A stretch of DNA of 26,884 nucleotides from Gnomoniopsis sp. IMI 355080 (lineage: Eukaryota > Ascomycota > Sordariomycetes > Diaporthales > Gnomoniaceae), in contig JAPEVC010000341.1 in the NCBI GenBank assembly GCA_027946555.1, positions 1 to 26,884 on the forward strand, in the 5' to 3' direction. Of the stretch, positions 1 through 11,679 are shown in pieces. Numbering within the stretch: the first letter of the stretch is position 1; every line of letters starts with the position of its first letter. A model generated the notes under the pieces. That model saw nothing but the letters and a program-made list of their open reading frames with translations, had not been told where the DNA came from and ran no database searches. Position numbers and translations under genes: made by a program.

Positions 1-175
1 GCCGACCTTGAGGCGGACGGTGGGGGAGATGAGACGGGGGGTGCGCCGGCGACTTCTGACTGCTGGGGCTGCTGGTGCTGGTGCTGGTGCTGGTGCTGGT
101 GCTGGTGCTGCTTGCTGTGAGATTCTTGGGAGAGAATCTAGAGGTATAGGGAAAGCGAGGTGACTTTGGCGACAT
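1..175 (-). CDS. Possible 5' end of a minus-strand gene, cut by the window edge
   Basis: Reading the minus strand from an ATG at 175, the frame stays open for 58 codons to the window edge. It begins MSPKSPRFPYTSRFSPKN, continues into a run of alternating Ser-Thr encoded by the hexanucleotide repeat at 71-112, then a Pro/His/Arg-rich segment. The basic, acid-free first 20 residues could be a mitochondrial presequence, but a low-complexity basic leader is weak evidence. The frame is also open upstream of this ATG, so the real start or an upstream exon could lie further right. No family is recognisable. It may equally be a chance open frame produced by the repeat, which also leaves an Ala-Gly frame open on the plus strand. 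Confidence 0.3.
   Translation of the reverse strand, partial: MSPKSPRFPYTSRFSPKNLTASSTSTSTSTSTSTSSPSSQKSPAHPPSHLPHRPPQGR
71..112. repeat. GCTGGT hexanucleotide microsatellite
   Basis: Six perfect head-to-tail copies of GCTGGT run from 71 to 106, followed by one degenerate GCTGCT unit. The unit is a multiple of three. Length changes would therefore add or remove Ser-Thr pairs (minus strand) or Gly-Ala pairs (plus strand) without shifting frame. Confidence 0.95.
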
Positions 176-3100
176 GGACGAAGGCACCGAACTGACGCTG
201 AGGCTGGCGGTACTTGGTGAGAGGCGCGGTGTTTCACCAGCTGCAAGGGTGTCCTTCTTCACACTGTGACCCGGGTGTCCTGAACCAAGGCCATTAGTGC
301 CCATGCCCAATCCCACCTGCACCCCTACGATCCCAGTTCGGCTGGTCCCAGTCCCAGCAGGCGAGGTAGTAGATGCAAGCGCACGCGCAGGAACAGCACT
401 GGGCTCCCGTTGCATCAGAGTCAGCGGCCCCGGCACTGACTTCTTTCGTCCCATGATCGTCTCTCGCGGTGGCCGCTTCAGTCTACCACACTTGCTAATA
501 GTACAGTGAGGCCGTGCTGTACTGTACACAGCCCACTCACTTTGTAACTCGGCGTACTAATGTACCCGGCAGCCCCAGGTAAGTTGGTGCTAGTGGTGAG
601 GACTGTTATGCAAAGCCCGACTTCGAAGTCGGACAGCCCTATCAGTGACGCAGTTTGCCGATCTTCAAACGACGGATCGCAGGATCCTGTACAGCACGAG
701 TATTACTGTGTCCGCCCTAGGCGTCGGGCTCGCCCTAGGTCGTTGCCTTGAAAAGCCGTTTTAGGCTCAGGGCCCTTGGGCCGATCGCTGCGGTGTCAGA
801 GAAGGTGGCCTGTCCAGAATTCATGCGGTGCTGTTTTGTGGCCTGTTATTCCGTACAGGTAGACAATAGAGGGGCACGCTGTGGGAAGAGTCTACCAGCC
901 CACCACTTGCTGGCGCGCTTGCTTAGTTACCTAGGCTCGGAGGAGGTCCTATCCGGGCGCCGAAGTATTCCCACCTTAGCCTTTCTCACCAGCCGCCCTG
1001 ACCACCCGGATGCAATGTGAGCGAGATCTCGGTAGTGTGAGCGGATTAGACGGATCGGAGCGGGCTGGTCAGAGAGGCTTGATTCGCGGCGTCCCGGACT
1101 GGCTGGCGACGACGTCCACGGGGCGTGGGCGTGTAAAGGAAGCTGGCGCGGTGGCAAGCGTTGCGAAACAAATCCTGCAATCCCGTGCGTTGAGTTCTGC
1201 GTGGAAACTAGGTGATAAGGAGAGAATCCGGCTCTGAAGGCGCCGCCGTCAGGGATAATGCCTCGAGTGATTTCAATCAGACGGGGTGGTGGAGATCTGT
1301 GCTGGGCCTGACGAGATGCTGGCGCGCCTAATAGTCGAGATATATCGACCAGCGGTGCGGGTGCTGAGCCGTGCCGTGCAGTTGGTCGGCGCGATGAATC
1401 GAGAAGTTTATGGGCATCAGGCCTGTGTCAGTGAGGATGACAAATTTCTCGGAGCAAGAGAGAGGAAGCTGGTGATTTGATTGTGGATTCAGCGACTCGG
1501 AGGCTTAGACCGAGGAGCAATTCGGGCAGGCTTAAAGGGAATTGGGAGATCACGGGCCCAGCGCCGCGGTTACCCAAGATGGACCAGTGCAGATTGGCTT
1601 GGTGAGATTAACACATGGGCTGGCATTTGTTTCAAGGTTGTGTCCAGTTGTCCTGTGCTGGTTCGTTAATCTCAAGCAAACCAATGCACGAGAGCTTCTT
1701 GTGCCGCGAAGCGAAAGGATGACGGCAAACTGCACTAGCCAGCTGTTCGACTCGTCATGAGCGTCGTGGTGCGCTGAGATGAGCTTGATCTCGGAATACG
1801 GGACCGAACCTGGCTGGAGCTCAGCTGAAGATCTCTCTCACCTCGTTATACCGGTTGCATGTGGGAATAAATAAGCATCGGTCATGCCGAAGAGCGTTGG
1901 GGAACGAGGAGAAAAAATGAAAGAAGGAAAGTCGAACTCTATTCGAAATCACCCCAGGCTACAGTTATTTACGTCCAACGCTGTAGTCTCGGCCACGGAA
2001 AAGAAATTGAATCAGGCATGGCAAGTTGCGGGCAAAAAAAAAAAAAAAGAGGAGTGGCCATGTGCGTACTCCGGTCATGGCTCCTTATCGACCAACAGCA
2101 AAAAGCATCACCGGCGATGCTACTCTCGAAGGTGTCTGAAACAATCAATACCTGTGAAGACGGGATCTCTTTCCCTGCGCGTCCTACGAACCGCGAGAAC
2201 GTCGACTGTGCGCAGACCAAGTTCTTTTCGTCTATCCTGGATCGTCGACGTTAGTGGACCGTGGCCCGACAAAAGTCACATTGGTACCCACAGGGCTCCT
2301 GTAGGCAGCTGGGGCAGTAAGGGCAGTTGTATGTAGGTGCTCCTTACATAGTACTTGGCACGGTTGCGATATACCTCCCCAAGTGTTATACCCACCACCT
2401 TCATTCTTCCTTCAGCCCGTCTAGGTACTTGCCTGCCCTCGCTCCGGGTAATTCAGTCGCCTAGCCCTGGACATTCAGTACATGGCTTTCTCACAAGCAA
2501 TTGAGACCACACATCCACAAATATAAACTGCATCGGCATGTATCAAAATGGCACCGCGGGCACCGGTCCCGTAAATCTCCGGCTATTCCGGCCATCAGCC
2601 GCACCGGGCAACCAAAAGCATTCGTCTAACGTTGCTGCGCCGGTGAGCGTGTGGCAGCCTAGGAAAGCAACGAAAAATTGAGTTGAGTTGCTTTAGTGTC
2701 AAACCAGACTGTGCGGCTATCAGTTTAGAATTACAGGATAGGACCCCGAGGCGCTCGGAACCTGCCGACAGGTCCCGTGGCAGCCAGTACTTGGAAAGTT
2801 TGGTGTTGTACTACTATGATACCAAAAGTGAGACTGACACAATCTGCCTTATCTCAGTAATGGTAAAACCAGAGCGAACAACAGTAAACCAAGCTTGCTG
2901 GCAGCTTGACAAGGTAGTCGATTCATGGCGCTGACCGCCGTTCCACTTCCGGAGCCTCGGGCTGCGCCATTCAACATGTCGCAATCTCGAAGTCTATGAG
3001 AAAGGGGCATCCGGACCCATACTCAAACAGGCTAGATCAGGTACCACGCTGGATCTGAAACGCGGCACTGTTGTTGCATTGTTCATCGTAAGATCGGGCT

Positions 3101-3975
3101 CCTACAGGCTGCCCTTAGGTAATCCTCCAAAAATAGCCGGCTTCTGCTGACTGACATGTCCACGGCTCCACTATAACTACAATCTATCTACTTTTCACTG
3201 TATATCATTTTTACTGCATAGGACGCATACAGTAAGTAGTAGGAGGCCATCGCTGCTGATGTATTCGTGTATCACATTTTGATAGATTCTGTTATTCAGT
3301 CGGTCGGATAAGTTCAAGGCACGAACATGTAATTCTATGCTACCTCAACTCATACGGCACATCATCAAAGCTTAAGATTGAGGATACTGATTGAGGAACG
3401 TTTTGATCCCACGGCAACTGATCAAACTACTATTGAGCTTGAAAGGAGCAATACCCTCGGTGCAGCAGGGTGCAGCCTAAACAAAAATTCGGGATTTCCA
3501 GAGCCAGTCGCATTCAAACATACAAGCGCTGTGCCAGAGAATGCTCAGATTGTGCCTCGTCCCGCCTTCGACTAGCTAAAAAGCATAATCCTTATAGTGC
3601 ACACATCAGTGATCAAGGCAGATCGCCCCATGCGTATTCGATTACTACGTTACTCTTCTCCTCCAAGGGCGTGTGCGATACTGTCCCAGATCGACACCTC
3701 TCCGCGAGACCTGTCACATCCTTGTCCAGGGACATCATATGTAATGCGCAATGCACATCAAGTCGATACTTCTCTTGGCAAGATGTGCGCATCGCATATC
3801 GCGCCGTCCGTCAACGGTCGTTCGATCCAGTCACCCGCATTTCAAACGCGGAGTTTAGCTCCATTTCGGTGCTGACTAAGCCATCAACGACAGCTCACGC
3901 GCTTCACCAACATGGGCATAGGATCACCCCAACTAGAAGAATTGCGAAAGTCAAAACTGTCTGGCCTATCTCAAC
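176..3975. other. Long region with no supported gene
   Basis: I see no convincing coding gene in these 3.8 kb. Open frames are at most about 170 codons, lack recognisable motifs, overlap one another in several frames and cannot be joined by good splice sites into a family member. Small landmarks are a 15-nt A run at 2034-2048 and a direct repeat CGCCCTAGG at 713-721 and 731-739. The right-hand end must contain the promoter and leader of the plus-strand gene starting at 3976, but no clear TATA box is visible. Non-coding RNA or highly diverged small genes cannot be excluded. Confidence 0.55.
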
Positions 3976-5024
3976 ATGGCAACGAAGCTAGACAAACTCC
4001 CCGATGAGCTGCAGCTGGCTACCGCGAAACATGTCAAGTATATCCAGAGCCTGGACACCCGCAAGGATGAGTATGACTACTGGCTCACTGAGCACCTCCG
4101 TTTAAACGGGGTCTACTGGGGCCTCGTTGCCCTGCACCTGCTCGGCCACCCGGCCGCCCTGCCGCGCGATGAGACTATAGACTTCGTGCTCTCCTGCCAG
4201 CACCCAAACGGCGGTTTTGGCGCCGCACCAGGTCACGATGCGCACATGCTCTATACCGTCAGTGCCGTGCAGATCCTCGCCATGGTAGACGCCTTCGACG
4301 AGCTCGAGAAACGCGGCAGGGGCAAAGCCAAGGTGGGCGAGTGTAAGTGTCTCCTGCTTCCGTCTTCACTAACTTCATCACGTCCGCCGCTCACATCTGC
4401 ACAGTCATTGCCAACCTGCAAAACCGCTCCACCGGCACATTCTCGGGCGACGAATGGGGCGAAGAGGACACGCGCTTCCTCTACGGTGCGTTCAACGCCC
4501 TGTCGCTGCTCGGTCTGCTCCACCTCGTCGACGTCGCCAAGGCCGTCGAGTACATCGCCGCGTGCGCCAACTTTGACGGTGGCTACGGCCTGACCCCCGG
4601 CGCCGAGTCGCATTCGGGTCAGATATTCACGTGCGTGGCCGCGCTCGCTATCGCCCAGCGGCTGGACCTTGTTGAAGTGGACAAGCTAGGGGCGTGGCTG
4701 GCGGAGCGGCAGATCCCCGGCGGAGGACTAAATGGCCGCCCGGAGAAGAAGGAGGATGTGTGCTACAGCTGGTGGGTGCTGAGTAGCTTGCAGATCATTG
4801 GAAGGGCTCATTGGATTGATCGCGAGGCGTTGATTGGATTCATCTTGAGGTGCCAGGATACGGAGAACGGGGGTATCGCAGATCGGCCTGGTGATATGGT
4901 GGATGTGTGGCATACATGTTTTGGGATGACGGGTTTGAGTTTGCTAGGGTATCCGGGGACGACGATGGTGGACCCGGTGTATTGCATGCCCAGGGCGATA
5001 ATTGAGAGAGTCTTGGGCAAATGA
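3976..5024 (+). CDS. BET2: Rab geranylgeranyltransferase (type II) beta subunit
   Basis: Two exons, 3976-4342 and 4405-5024, with a 62-bp intron (GTAAGT donor, CACAG acceptor), give a 328-residue protein, the usual length for this family. With the alpha subunit and Rab escort protein it attaches geranylgeranyl groups to the C-terminal cysteines of Rab/Ypt GTPases, allowing membrane attachment in vesicle traffic. The N-terminus (HVKYIQSLDTRKDEYDYWL, residues 20-38) and the prenyltransferase alpha-alpha repeats with GGFGAAPGHDAHM, FDGGYGLTPGAESHSGQ and GGGLNGRPEKKEDVCYSWW are diagnostic. The expected zinc ligands are present: Asp240, Cys242 and His292, in EDVCY and VWHTCFG. The start has a good context (CAACATGGC), and the splice restores GEF-IANLQNR. 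Neighbours give no functional link. The farnesyl and GGTase-I beta subunits are less likely because the length and motifs fit the Rab enzyme closely. Confidence 0.95.
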
Positions 5025-6925
5025 AACACCATCAATATAAAGTTTCTTACCTCTACCTGTTGCGCACATGCTTTCATTTCTTGAGGGATTCGCCGGAACT
5101 TGACCCGATCACGTCTCTCAATGATCGAGATACAAGGCTCATGTCCCTAAACCTTGATATGAATGATTTTCAATGCTTTCATCTTGATGATCATATAACT
5201 TTGAACATAAGGGAACAGATCATTTGGCAGGATCCACATAGTAAGTATACTACATCATGATAGAGTCTGCAAGGGTGCCGGGGGAAGTTTGAACTTCTTG
5301 CCATAAACATCATCTATTCCATGAATATTGAATCTGTCTTGGTCTTTCTTGTTAGAGACCCAGTTCATGTCAAGAGCTCCTTCTGCTGACTTTCAAACTA
5401 GCGAAGGGCTCGACGAGCACCTGGGAGTGAGTCCCTGCGATGCATTGGCCATAAATAAAGACGCACGGCCTGAAAGTGAACTACCTAAGTATGATCCTGG
5501 ACTAGAAACATACTACAGAGACTTTGTGCATGTATCAAAGTTGACGGAATGACCTTGCGCACATTTGTGAGCATGTGCTTCACCAGATAGAATGGTGCCA
5601 ACGCAATCATTCAGTTCCACTTATTGTTAACAAAATGGGCGCAATGATACAAAATTCTAGCCACTTGGTCATGACCCAACAACTACTTGGCCATCAATGA
5701 CTTCTGGGTCTGGAAAGGTACAAATGACCCGAATGACCTTGTAATGGATTATCTCTGTGCACTGATGGAGGCCAACTGTTATCGTAAAAAAATTGAGCCC
5801 ACAGCAGACTTGCCTTATGCTGAGGATAGTTGTCCGAAAGGCTTCACTTCGGCTTTAAAAGGCAACTTACAGCCCGGCGAAAATTGGGTGGGATGGTTCC
5901 TACAAGGAGAACAACGTTTGCGCAGCTCACAGCTCCAGAATCTAGCTCATGCCCTGTGAGCAATGGGGCTGGCATGATGCCTGTGGTGAGTTCGTCTATT
6001 CATGTAAGGTCTTGCCAACAAATCCCAAAACAAGGGCAGACAATAGCCCATACAAAAAGAAGCAATAGTGTATCAACTAGATCGACGATTTCGCTCAGCA
6101 CTGCGTCTTTGGCAAAGGTCATTATCACCTTCGATCACGGACGCTGCACCACCTTCAGATTTATGGCTTCCATGCCAGCTCTGATACCCGTCTGCCCGCC
6201 CGCGCTCAGGTAGAAATTTCCATTGGTCCTTTTGTAGCTACGATCCTTCTTGTCTCGACTGCCTGGTTCCTTTAGCAACGTTAAGCCGAGAGGGCTGCCC
6301 ACTTTTCTGATCCGAGAGGAGGAGGCTGTTGATAGTAAGCTAATACCAGCTCGACCGCTGACAACCAGGAAATGCAGGGGAATACACCCTCACAGACATT
6401 TTGAAGTAATGTGAAGTGGCATCCATGGATGTCCACAGATCAAGGTGACATCGCACCTTCTACTGCTGCAGGTTCATAATATGTACTGTGAATTTACTGT
6501 TGTGGCTGATGCATGCGCAACGTCGAATAAGAGGTCTTAGTGAATGTAGAAGGAAACATGAATAACAGTTGGGATATGTAACAGAATTGGAAAACACAAA
6601 AGTTACTGCGCCACTGTCTGGCAGTCAAGTATTCAAGCTCTAAGTTATCAGGAAAAGTAGACGGAAGAGTATTTAAGTACACTGTGCCAAAGCCATGGAC
6701 TTCGGCAAGCCTCGGCATTCGCACTGTACAGAAGACTGTATGATCCAACGACCTAGAAATGCTTCCACGATAGCCTCATCTCCATTTTATACACTTCTCA
6801 GCATACTTACCCAGAACTCTGCCACACTATTGAGGCTTCAACTTGAGCCCCTTTCAACACAGTCCTAATCACCCAACCTCTCTTCTTCAATTGACCTTCC
6901 ACCTCCGCCTCTTGTCAGACGCGCC
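5025..6925. other. Intergenic region with unidentified open frames, possible gene relic
   Basis: Between two plus-strand genes, no complete gene can be supported. AATATAAA just past the BET2 stop (about 5033) may serve as its polyadenylation signal. From about 5340 to 5959 the plus strand has successive open stretches in different frames. The first ends near LPKYDPGLETYYRDFVHVSK, the second runs DLAHICEHVLHQIEWC onward, and the third is INDFWVWKGTNDPNDLVMDY onward. They abut as a decayed or frameshifted gene would, but I recognise no family and chance is a fair explanation. The last 150 bp before 6926 are pyrimidine-rich, typical of a fungal leader. Confidence 0.5.
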
Positions 6926-7483
6926 ATGAGACCCCACCCACGCCTTCTGGCTACCGCGACGTCCGCCTCGCGTAGCGGCGGCGGCCTCCGGCCCGAGCCT
7001 ATGGCTTTGCTGCCTCCCATCCCGCTCTATCGGCGTCTGCTCCGCGCACACCGGCGCCATCTCCCGCGAGAAATGCGGCTGCTGGGGGACGAGTACATCA
7101 AGGCTGAGTTCCGGGCGCATCGGACGGTGGACAACCCTGCGCATCTGGTAAGTTCTGCTGTACTTTCGGTTGATCGAGGAAGAAAGTCGGTGCTAGAGGC
7201 CAACTTGCTAATGTTCGCGTGATTGGGTGTTGCGGCAGATTGGGTTTTTGACAGAGTGGCAGCTGTATGCGCAGAAGATCGAGGGTGACTCGTGGGTCGG
7301 GGAGAAGTTGGACCCAGGCAAGATTGAGAAGATGAGTGGTATGTTTGATCATGAAGACTCCCTCCTTCGGCTCAGCATGGTTGAGCCATACTGACGCTTC
7401 CGACAGATCAGCAAATAGGGCAATTGTATGAGCTCATGCAGGCGATCAAGAAGCAACGAGAGGAAGACAGCTCAGATTCATGA
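6926..7483 (+). CDS. SDHAF3: Succinate dehydrogenase assembly factor 3 (LYR/ACN9 family)
   Basis: Three exons, 6926-7147, 7239-7338 and 7407-7483, with introns of 91 and 68 bp (GTAAGT and GTATGT donors), encode 132 residues. This family acts in the mitochondrial matrix, where SDHAF3 (yeast Sdh7/Acn9) protects the iron-sulfur subunit Sdh2 during complex II maturation and is needed for growth on acetate. An Arg-rich, acid-poor N-terminus (residues 1-24) fits a mitochondrial presequence. The LYR motif is at residues 34-36 (PIPLYRRLLRAHR). The rest of the ACN9 domain follows: LLGDEYIKAEFRAHR, then NPAHL joined at the first splice to IGFLTEWQLYAQ, and the C-terminal IGQLYELMQAIKK. The splice junctions fall inside conserved blocks and restore them, which supports the model. 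The gene ends 379 bp from the convergent monooxygenase gene. Confidence 0.94.
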
Positions 7484-7862
7484 CATTCATATTCATCATT
7501 TCTGTTGAGTGAACGAAGATTCACACCACTTTTAGTCGTGTTAGTGAGTGAAGTTGTGCTCGTTCTGACTGCTGTGATGCCACCTGATCACTCATGCGAG
7601 TCGTGATGCCTGTTTTGTGCAGCTGCCATAAAACTATCTAGGTACTTGCAGCCATATACTAGTAAACACTTTGGATCCAGTGCAGACCCATCGCGTTATC
7701 TCGCTCGACGTCTATGATTATTCCACGCACTCTGACAGTTAGCGAAAAGCGTGAAAACCACCCAGTCACCCCGAACACCCTGAAGCAAAACACCACCATC
7801 ACCTCGAGGCTTAGACGAGACACTAAGTATCTCGCGCCTCATACCGTCGAAGGTGCATCTAG
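7484..7862. other. Shared 3' region between convergent genes
   Basis: This 379-bp stretch lies between the stop codons of the convergent SDHAF3-like and monooxygenase genes. It must hold both 3' UTRs. A CATAAAACT at about 7627 could be a polyadenylation element for the plus-strand gene. Nothing else stands out. Confidence 0.6.
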
Positions 7863-9863
7863 TTACCAAGTCGAGTCACAATCACCCTCCAGCTCCCTCG
7901 TCGAGAACCCGTTCCCCAAAAACCCAAACCTATTCCCCCCGGCCTTTCCGCCTTCCCCATCATACACATACTCAAAATCCTCTGCCCTCACCGCCTCAAG
8001 CATGTGGAAGAAATGAACTCTACTCCCCGGATGGAGCGCCACCACGGGTCCCTCCTCTTTTCCCATCTTGAACCATGACCTGCCCGGGGCTGCCCACACT
8101 GTCCGCGGCATGAAAGCTGCGATGTGCTCATTGTAGTCGGCGACGGCGTCGGGCCGTGGAGCAAGCGCACGAATGTGTTCGACCTGGCACTTCTTCACGA
8201 GACGTACGATATACTTTGCAATCTGCTCGCTCAGGGTGAAGACGGAACCGTGACCTATAGGGGCGTTGGGGCCGAGGAAAGCTGGATTGAGTCATTGTTA
8301 GCGCGAACCTAGTGATCAGGACCTCACACCGATGAGCGACTCACTAAAGTAGTTGGGCATTCCTCTTACAGCCACTGACATGTATGCCTCCGGCTTGCCG
8401 TGTCCCCATATCTCCTGGAGATTACCCTCGCGGCCGACAATTGGGAAACGCGGGCAGAAAGACAAGTCGAAACCCGTCGCGCAAATAATAGCATCCACCT
8501 TGAGTACGTCGCCCGAGTCCATCTCGATGCCGTCAGACACTATGCGTCGAATGTTACCAGACACGACTTCCACGTTCTCCTTTCGGAGCGCTTCTAGGTA
8601 GCCTGGTGCGGGCGTCACGCGGCGAACGCCGATCGGATAATTGGGTATGAGCTGCTTGCACAGCCGCTCGTCGCCACCCAGCAGCATGGTCATGTATTCC
8701 CGAACTTTGGCGCTGGCGTAGGCTTGAACGGGACCGTCCTTGATCATCTTACAGGATAGTTAGCCACAGCCGCGGATAGGTGAGTATAAACCGGAAAACC
8801 ATACCATTCGGAAATTACCACTCGTGTCCTTCTCGACGCCCTTTACGAATCGGCGATAGAATTCTTCGTCGTCTTTGAATCTTTGTATTTGTTCCTGTGG
8901 AAAATTCTCGTTCTCATCGAGGGAGATCTCTTGTAGCATCTCCCCTCCTCCAAGCAGGGCGGCAGACTGACGCCAAGGAGGAGGTATCCATGTCGGTGTG
9001 CGGATGATGTGATACAGCTTCCCGACATCTGTCTTCTCTGTCAGATCCAAATGAAGGTCGAAGCATCTTCAGACTTGTCAATGACTCACTAGGCTGGATC
9101 GCTGGTAGTAATTGAACGCCCGAGGCCCCGTTGCCGATGACGGCAATGGTTTTACTTGTGAGGTCGAAGTCCTTGGGCCATGCAGCAGTATGAATCAGGG
9201 ATCCTTGAAAGTCGTGCAAGCCGTCTATCTCAGGCCACTTCCAATTGCTTTTCCCCCAATTAGCATTGAGGTCCCTAAGCATAACAGGGACAGCACATAC
9301 TTCAAAATTCCGCTTGCATTGATCAAGAAGTTTGCAGCGTCGTCGAACTGCTCCCCTGTCTTCAAGTTGCGCACTCTCATCTTCCACAATCCCGACGACT
9401 CATCCCAGCTCGCGGCCACGACCTGATGCGATATTTTGATAGACTCTCTTAGGTGTTCCTCCTTGCACACACGGCATAGATACTCACCAATTTCGCCTGC
9501 GGGCGCAAAGAAGTTGCTCCATTCCTTGTTCGCTCGCCAGGAGTATTGGTAGCAATGGCTGGGTATGTCGCATTTGCAGCCTGGGTAGCGGTTCTCGAAC
9601 CACGTTCCGCCCACGTCGTCATTTTTCTCATACACCACAGCTTCGTAGGCCTTGAGGTTGAGTCGTAGGGTGCGCAGCAGGTTTATACCCGAGACACCGG
9701 CGCCGATGCAGACGAGGCGAAGTGGCTTGGGTGTGCCGAGGGCCTGTTCCCGGACGGAGTAGAAAGAGTGGCTGGCGCCATTGCCGTGGGCGTCTGGACT
9801 GTGGCTGTTCATTGCGGGTGTGCCGAGGGTATCTATGGATTCGAAAGTGAATGAATCGCCCAT
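7863..9863 (-). CDS. FAD/NADPH-dependent Baeyer-Villiger-type monooxygenase
   Basis: Five exons on the minus strand (9863-9301, 9247-9090, 9028-8805, 8747-8345, 8281-7863), with introns of 53, 61, 57 and 63 bp, give 588 residues. Type I Baeyer-Villiger monooxygenases use NADPH and O2 to turn ketones into esters or lactones. Motifs appear in order. The FAD Rossmann fingerprint GAGVSG is at 54-59. GGTWFENRYPGCKCD, the BVMO GGxWxxNRYPGxxxD motif, is at 85-99. The type I signature FxGxxxHxxxWP is complete at 201-212 (FQGSLIHTAAWP). The NADPH Rossmann GNGASG is at 226-231, CATGFD lies in exon 4, and FLGPNAPIGHGSV is rebuilt across the last intron. Start context CAAAATGGG is good. No neighbouring biosynthetic genes indicate the substrate; steroid, terpenoid, polyketide or aliphatic ketones are all possible. 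Confidence 0.94.
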
Positions 9864-11679
9864 TTTGTTTTGTTGAACGGGAATGCGCTACTGGTGACAA
9901 TCGCCTGGGAGTTTCGGCACGTTGGCATGTAGTATCCGGAAATAGAGATGATTATTGATTCATGAGGGACAAAACAAGTAAGGGACCGCACGCTTTAGGA
10001 AGTAAAAACGGGCTGCCAGCGTGACTAGACTGATGCCCAAACGAAGATGGCCTTGCCTCAGTTGCACGCAATATGGGTCCACCAACAGCAGGATGGGGAA
10101 TCGACACAGTGAACCAAGCTGGTGACCAGGAGGCAGAGGAGACACGATATTTAAGGAGAAGGAGGCAATAAATCAAGTCTGTATTGCATATGGGCATAAG
10201 TCGACAAGCCCGGCCGCTAGAACGCGCATGTGTGCTCCGCAAGTGAGATCTTTGGACGGAACAGGACTTAAGATACGCCTTGCAGGATCAGTCTCCTGGA
10301 CCTGATGAAACCCTAAAGGAAAAGAAAACTCGCGCTTTGTTGGCTAGTTTACGGAGTGGGACGCAGCGACAGCCATGGATAACCACTTGCGCGATTCACC
10401 CTCTACTCCATCATGCAATGCTGAGATATCGGAATACCCGGACATATTGGCTGGGCCCTCTTCACCATACCCTGCAGCCAGGCCGACGGCGTAGAAGCCA
10501 TGGGGATATCCATGGCACGAAATGGGGTATCGGGGATTGAGGAGAGCCACTTGAGTCTGGAAGGAAATGGACACCCGTGATTCACCAACAGGAGGTACCT
10601 ATCTGCAAACCTAGTCTCTGAGGGTGGAGAAGATGGCGGCAGACATGAGAGGAGCCAGGTTGATAGACATGGTCAGTGGGGGCCGGCGCCATGGACTACC
10701 GGCTGTAGATTTGCCCACGTTGAGAACCGTGATATCGCGAGGTCCTGCAGAGGCATACGACGTTCGACGGAGTCGATGCGTGGCCAAGCGAAGTTTTGAT
10801 TGTGGCGAATATTGCCCACAGTTTGTGGATATTCAAAGGGAAATCCCTTGAAGACCCCGCGTTGAAGGAGAGATCGGGCCCAGTCCATCTGGCAAGATCG
10901 TAAACGGTCCTATCACAAGGCTCAGCCCTTCCCGAGGCCATCCCAACCCTGCGGTGAGCGGCGGAGCATGGGGAACGATCGCAACGCATCTCCCTTTCAA
11001 GCTGGCAGAATGCACTAGCACCGGCTGCTGGCCTCCAGCTTGAGCGGCTCTAGAAGACTAGTCGATGTGCATGTGGTCTCTCTGCGTCCATTGAGGACGG
11101 CGCGCATTCGATGGGCCGGACTTCTGGCTTTTGCCGGCGGCTCGGTGACACTGTGAGCGCCCGCCTTTTCCTGCTAGGTTGTTAGCAAGCAAGTCAAAGG
11201 GACGATCGTGGCAGGCAATGGGCCGTCATTGTCTCGGCCGCAATCAGCCACACGGCCACACCAGGACATAGTCGTCGTGTCGATCCCCACGGTTCGTCTT
11301 TTGGCCCAGTGGTGATGCGCAGATGCAGTTGGCACGTTTGCACGCAGCTTACGTGCATTCTGCGGTCAGGTTTGCAGGACACTAACAGTACCCACCTGGC
11401 CGCCTACTTCACTTTGTAACAGGCTGCACAGGACACTACTATTACTACTATACAGCCATTGATCCCTGCTATGAGGCTGATCCCCTGCTTCCCGCCACTG
11501 CGGGCCGACTGGTGCTTGCTGGATCGGAATAAGCCGTCCCAGTACTTTGATTCGGAATTTTTGCCGTCAGAAACGGTTGATTTTTTTGGTCACACTTTTT
11601 CAGCCGTCATACCAAAACTGCATCAAACGCTCTCAACAGTCTCGGTCTCATCCGAGCCGCCTGGTCCAGATACCAAGCA
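9864..11679. other. Divergent intergenic region, promoters on both sides
   Basis: These 1.8 kb separate the start of the minus-strand monooxygenase from the start of the plus-strand methyltransferase gene. They must contain both promoters. No open frame here carries a recognisable motif. An ACT/ATT-rich trinucleotide patch lies near 11437-11453, and a T run (GATTTTTTTGG) near 11580. I see no structured RNA or mobile element. Confidence 0.55.

Noticed and set aside
1884..2336. Plus-strand open frame of 150 codons
   Set aside because: It runs through the 15-nt A tract as a poly-Lys stretch, overlaps two other open frames and shows no motif.
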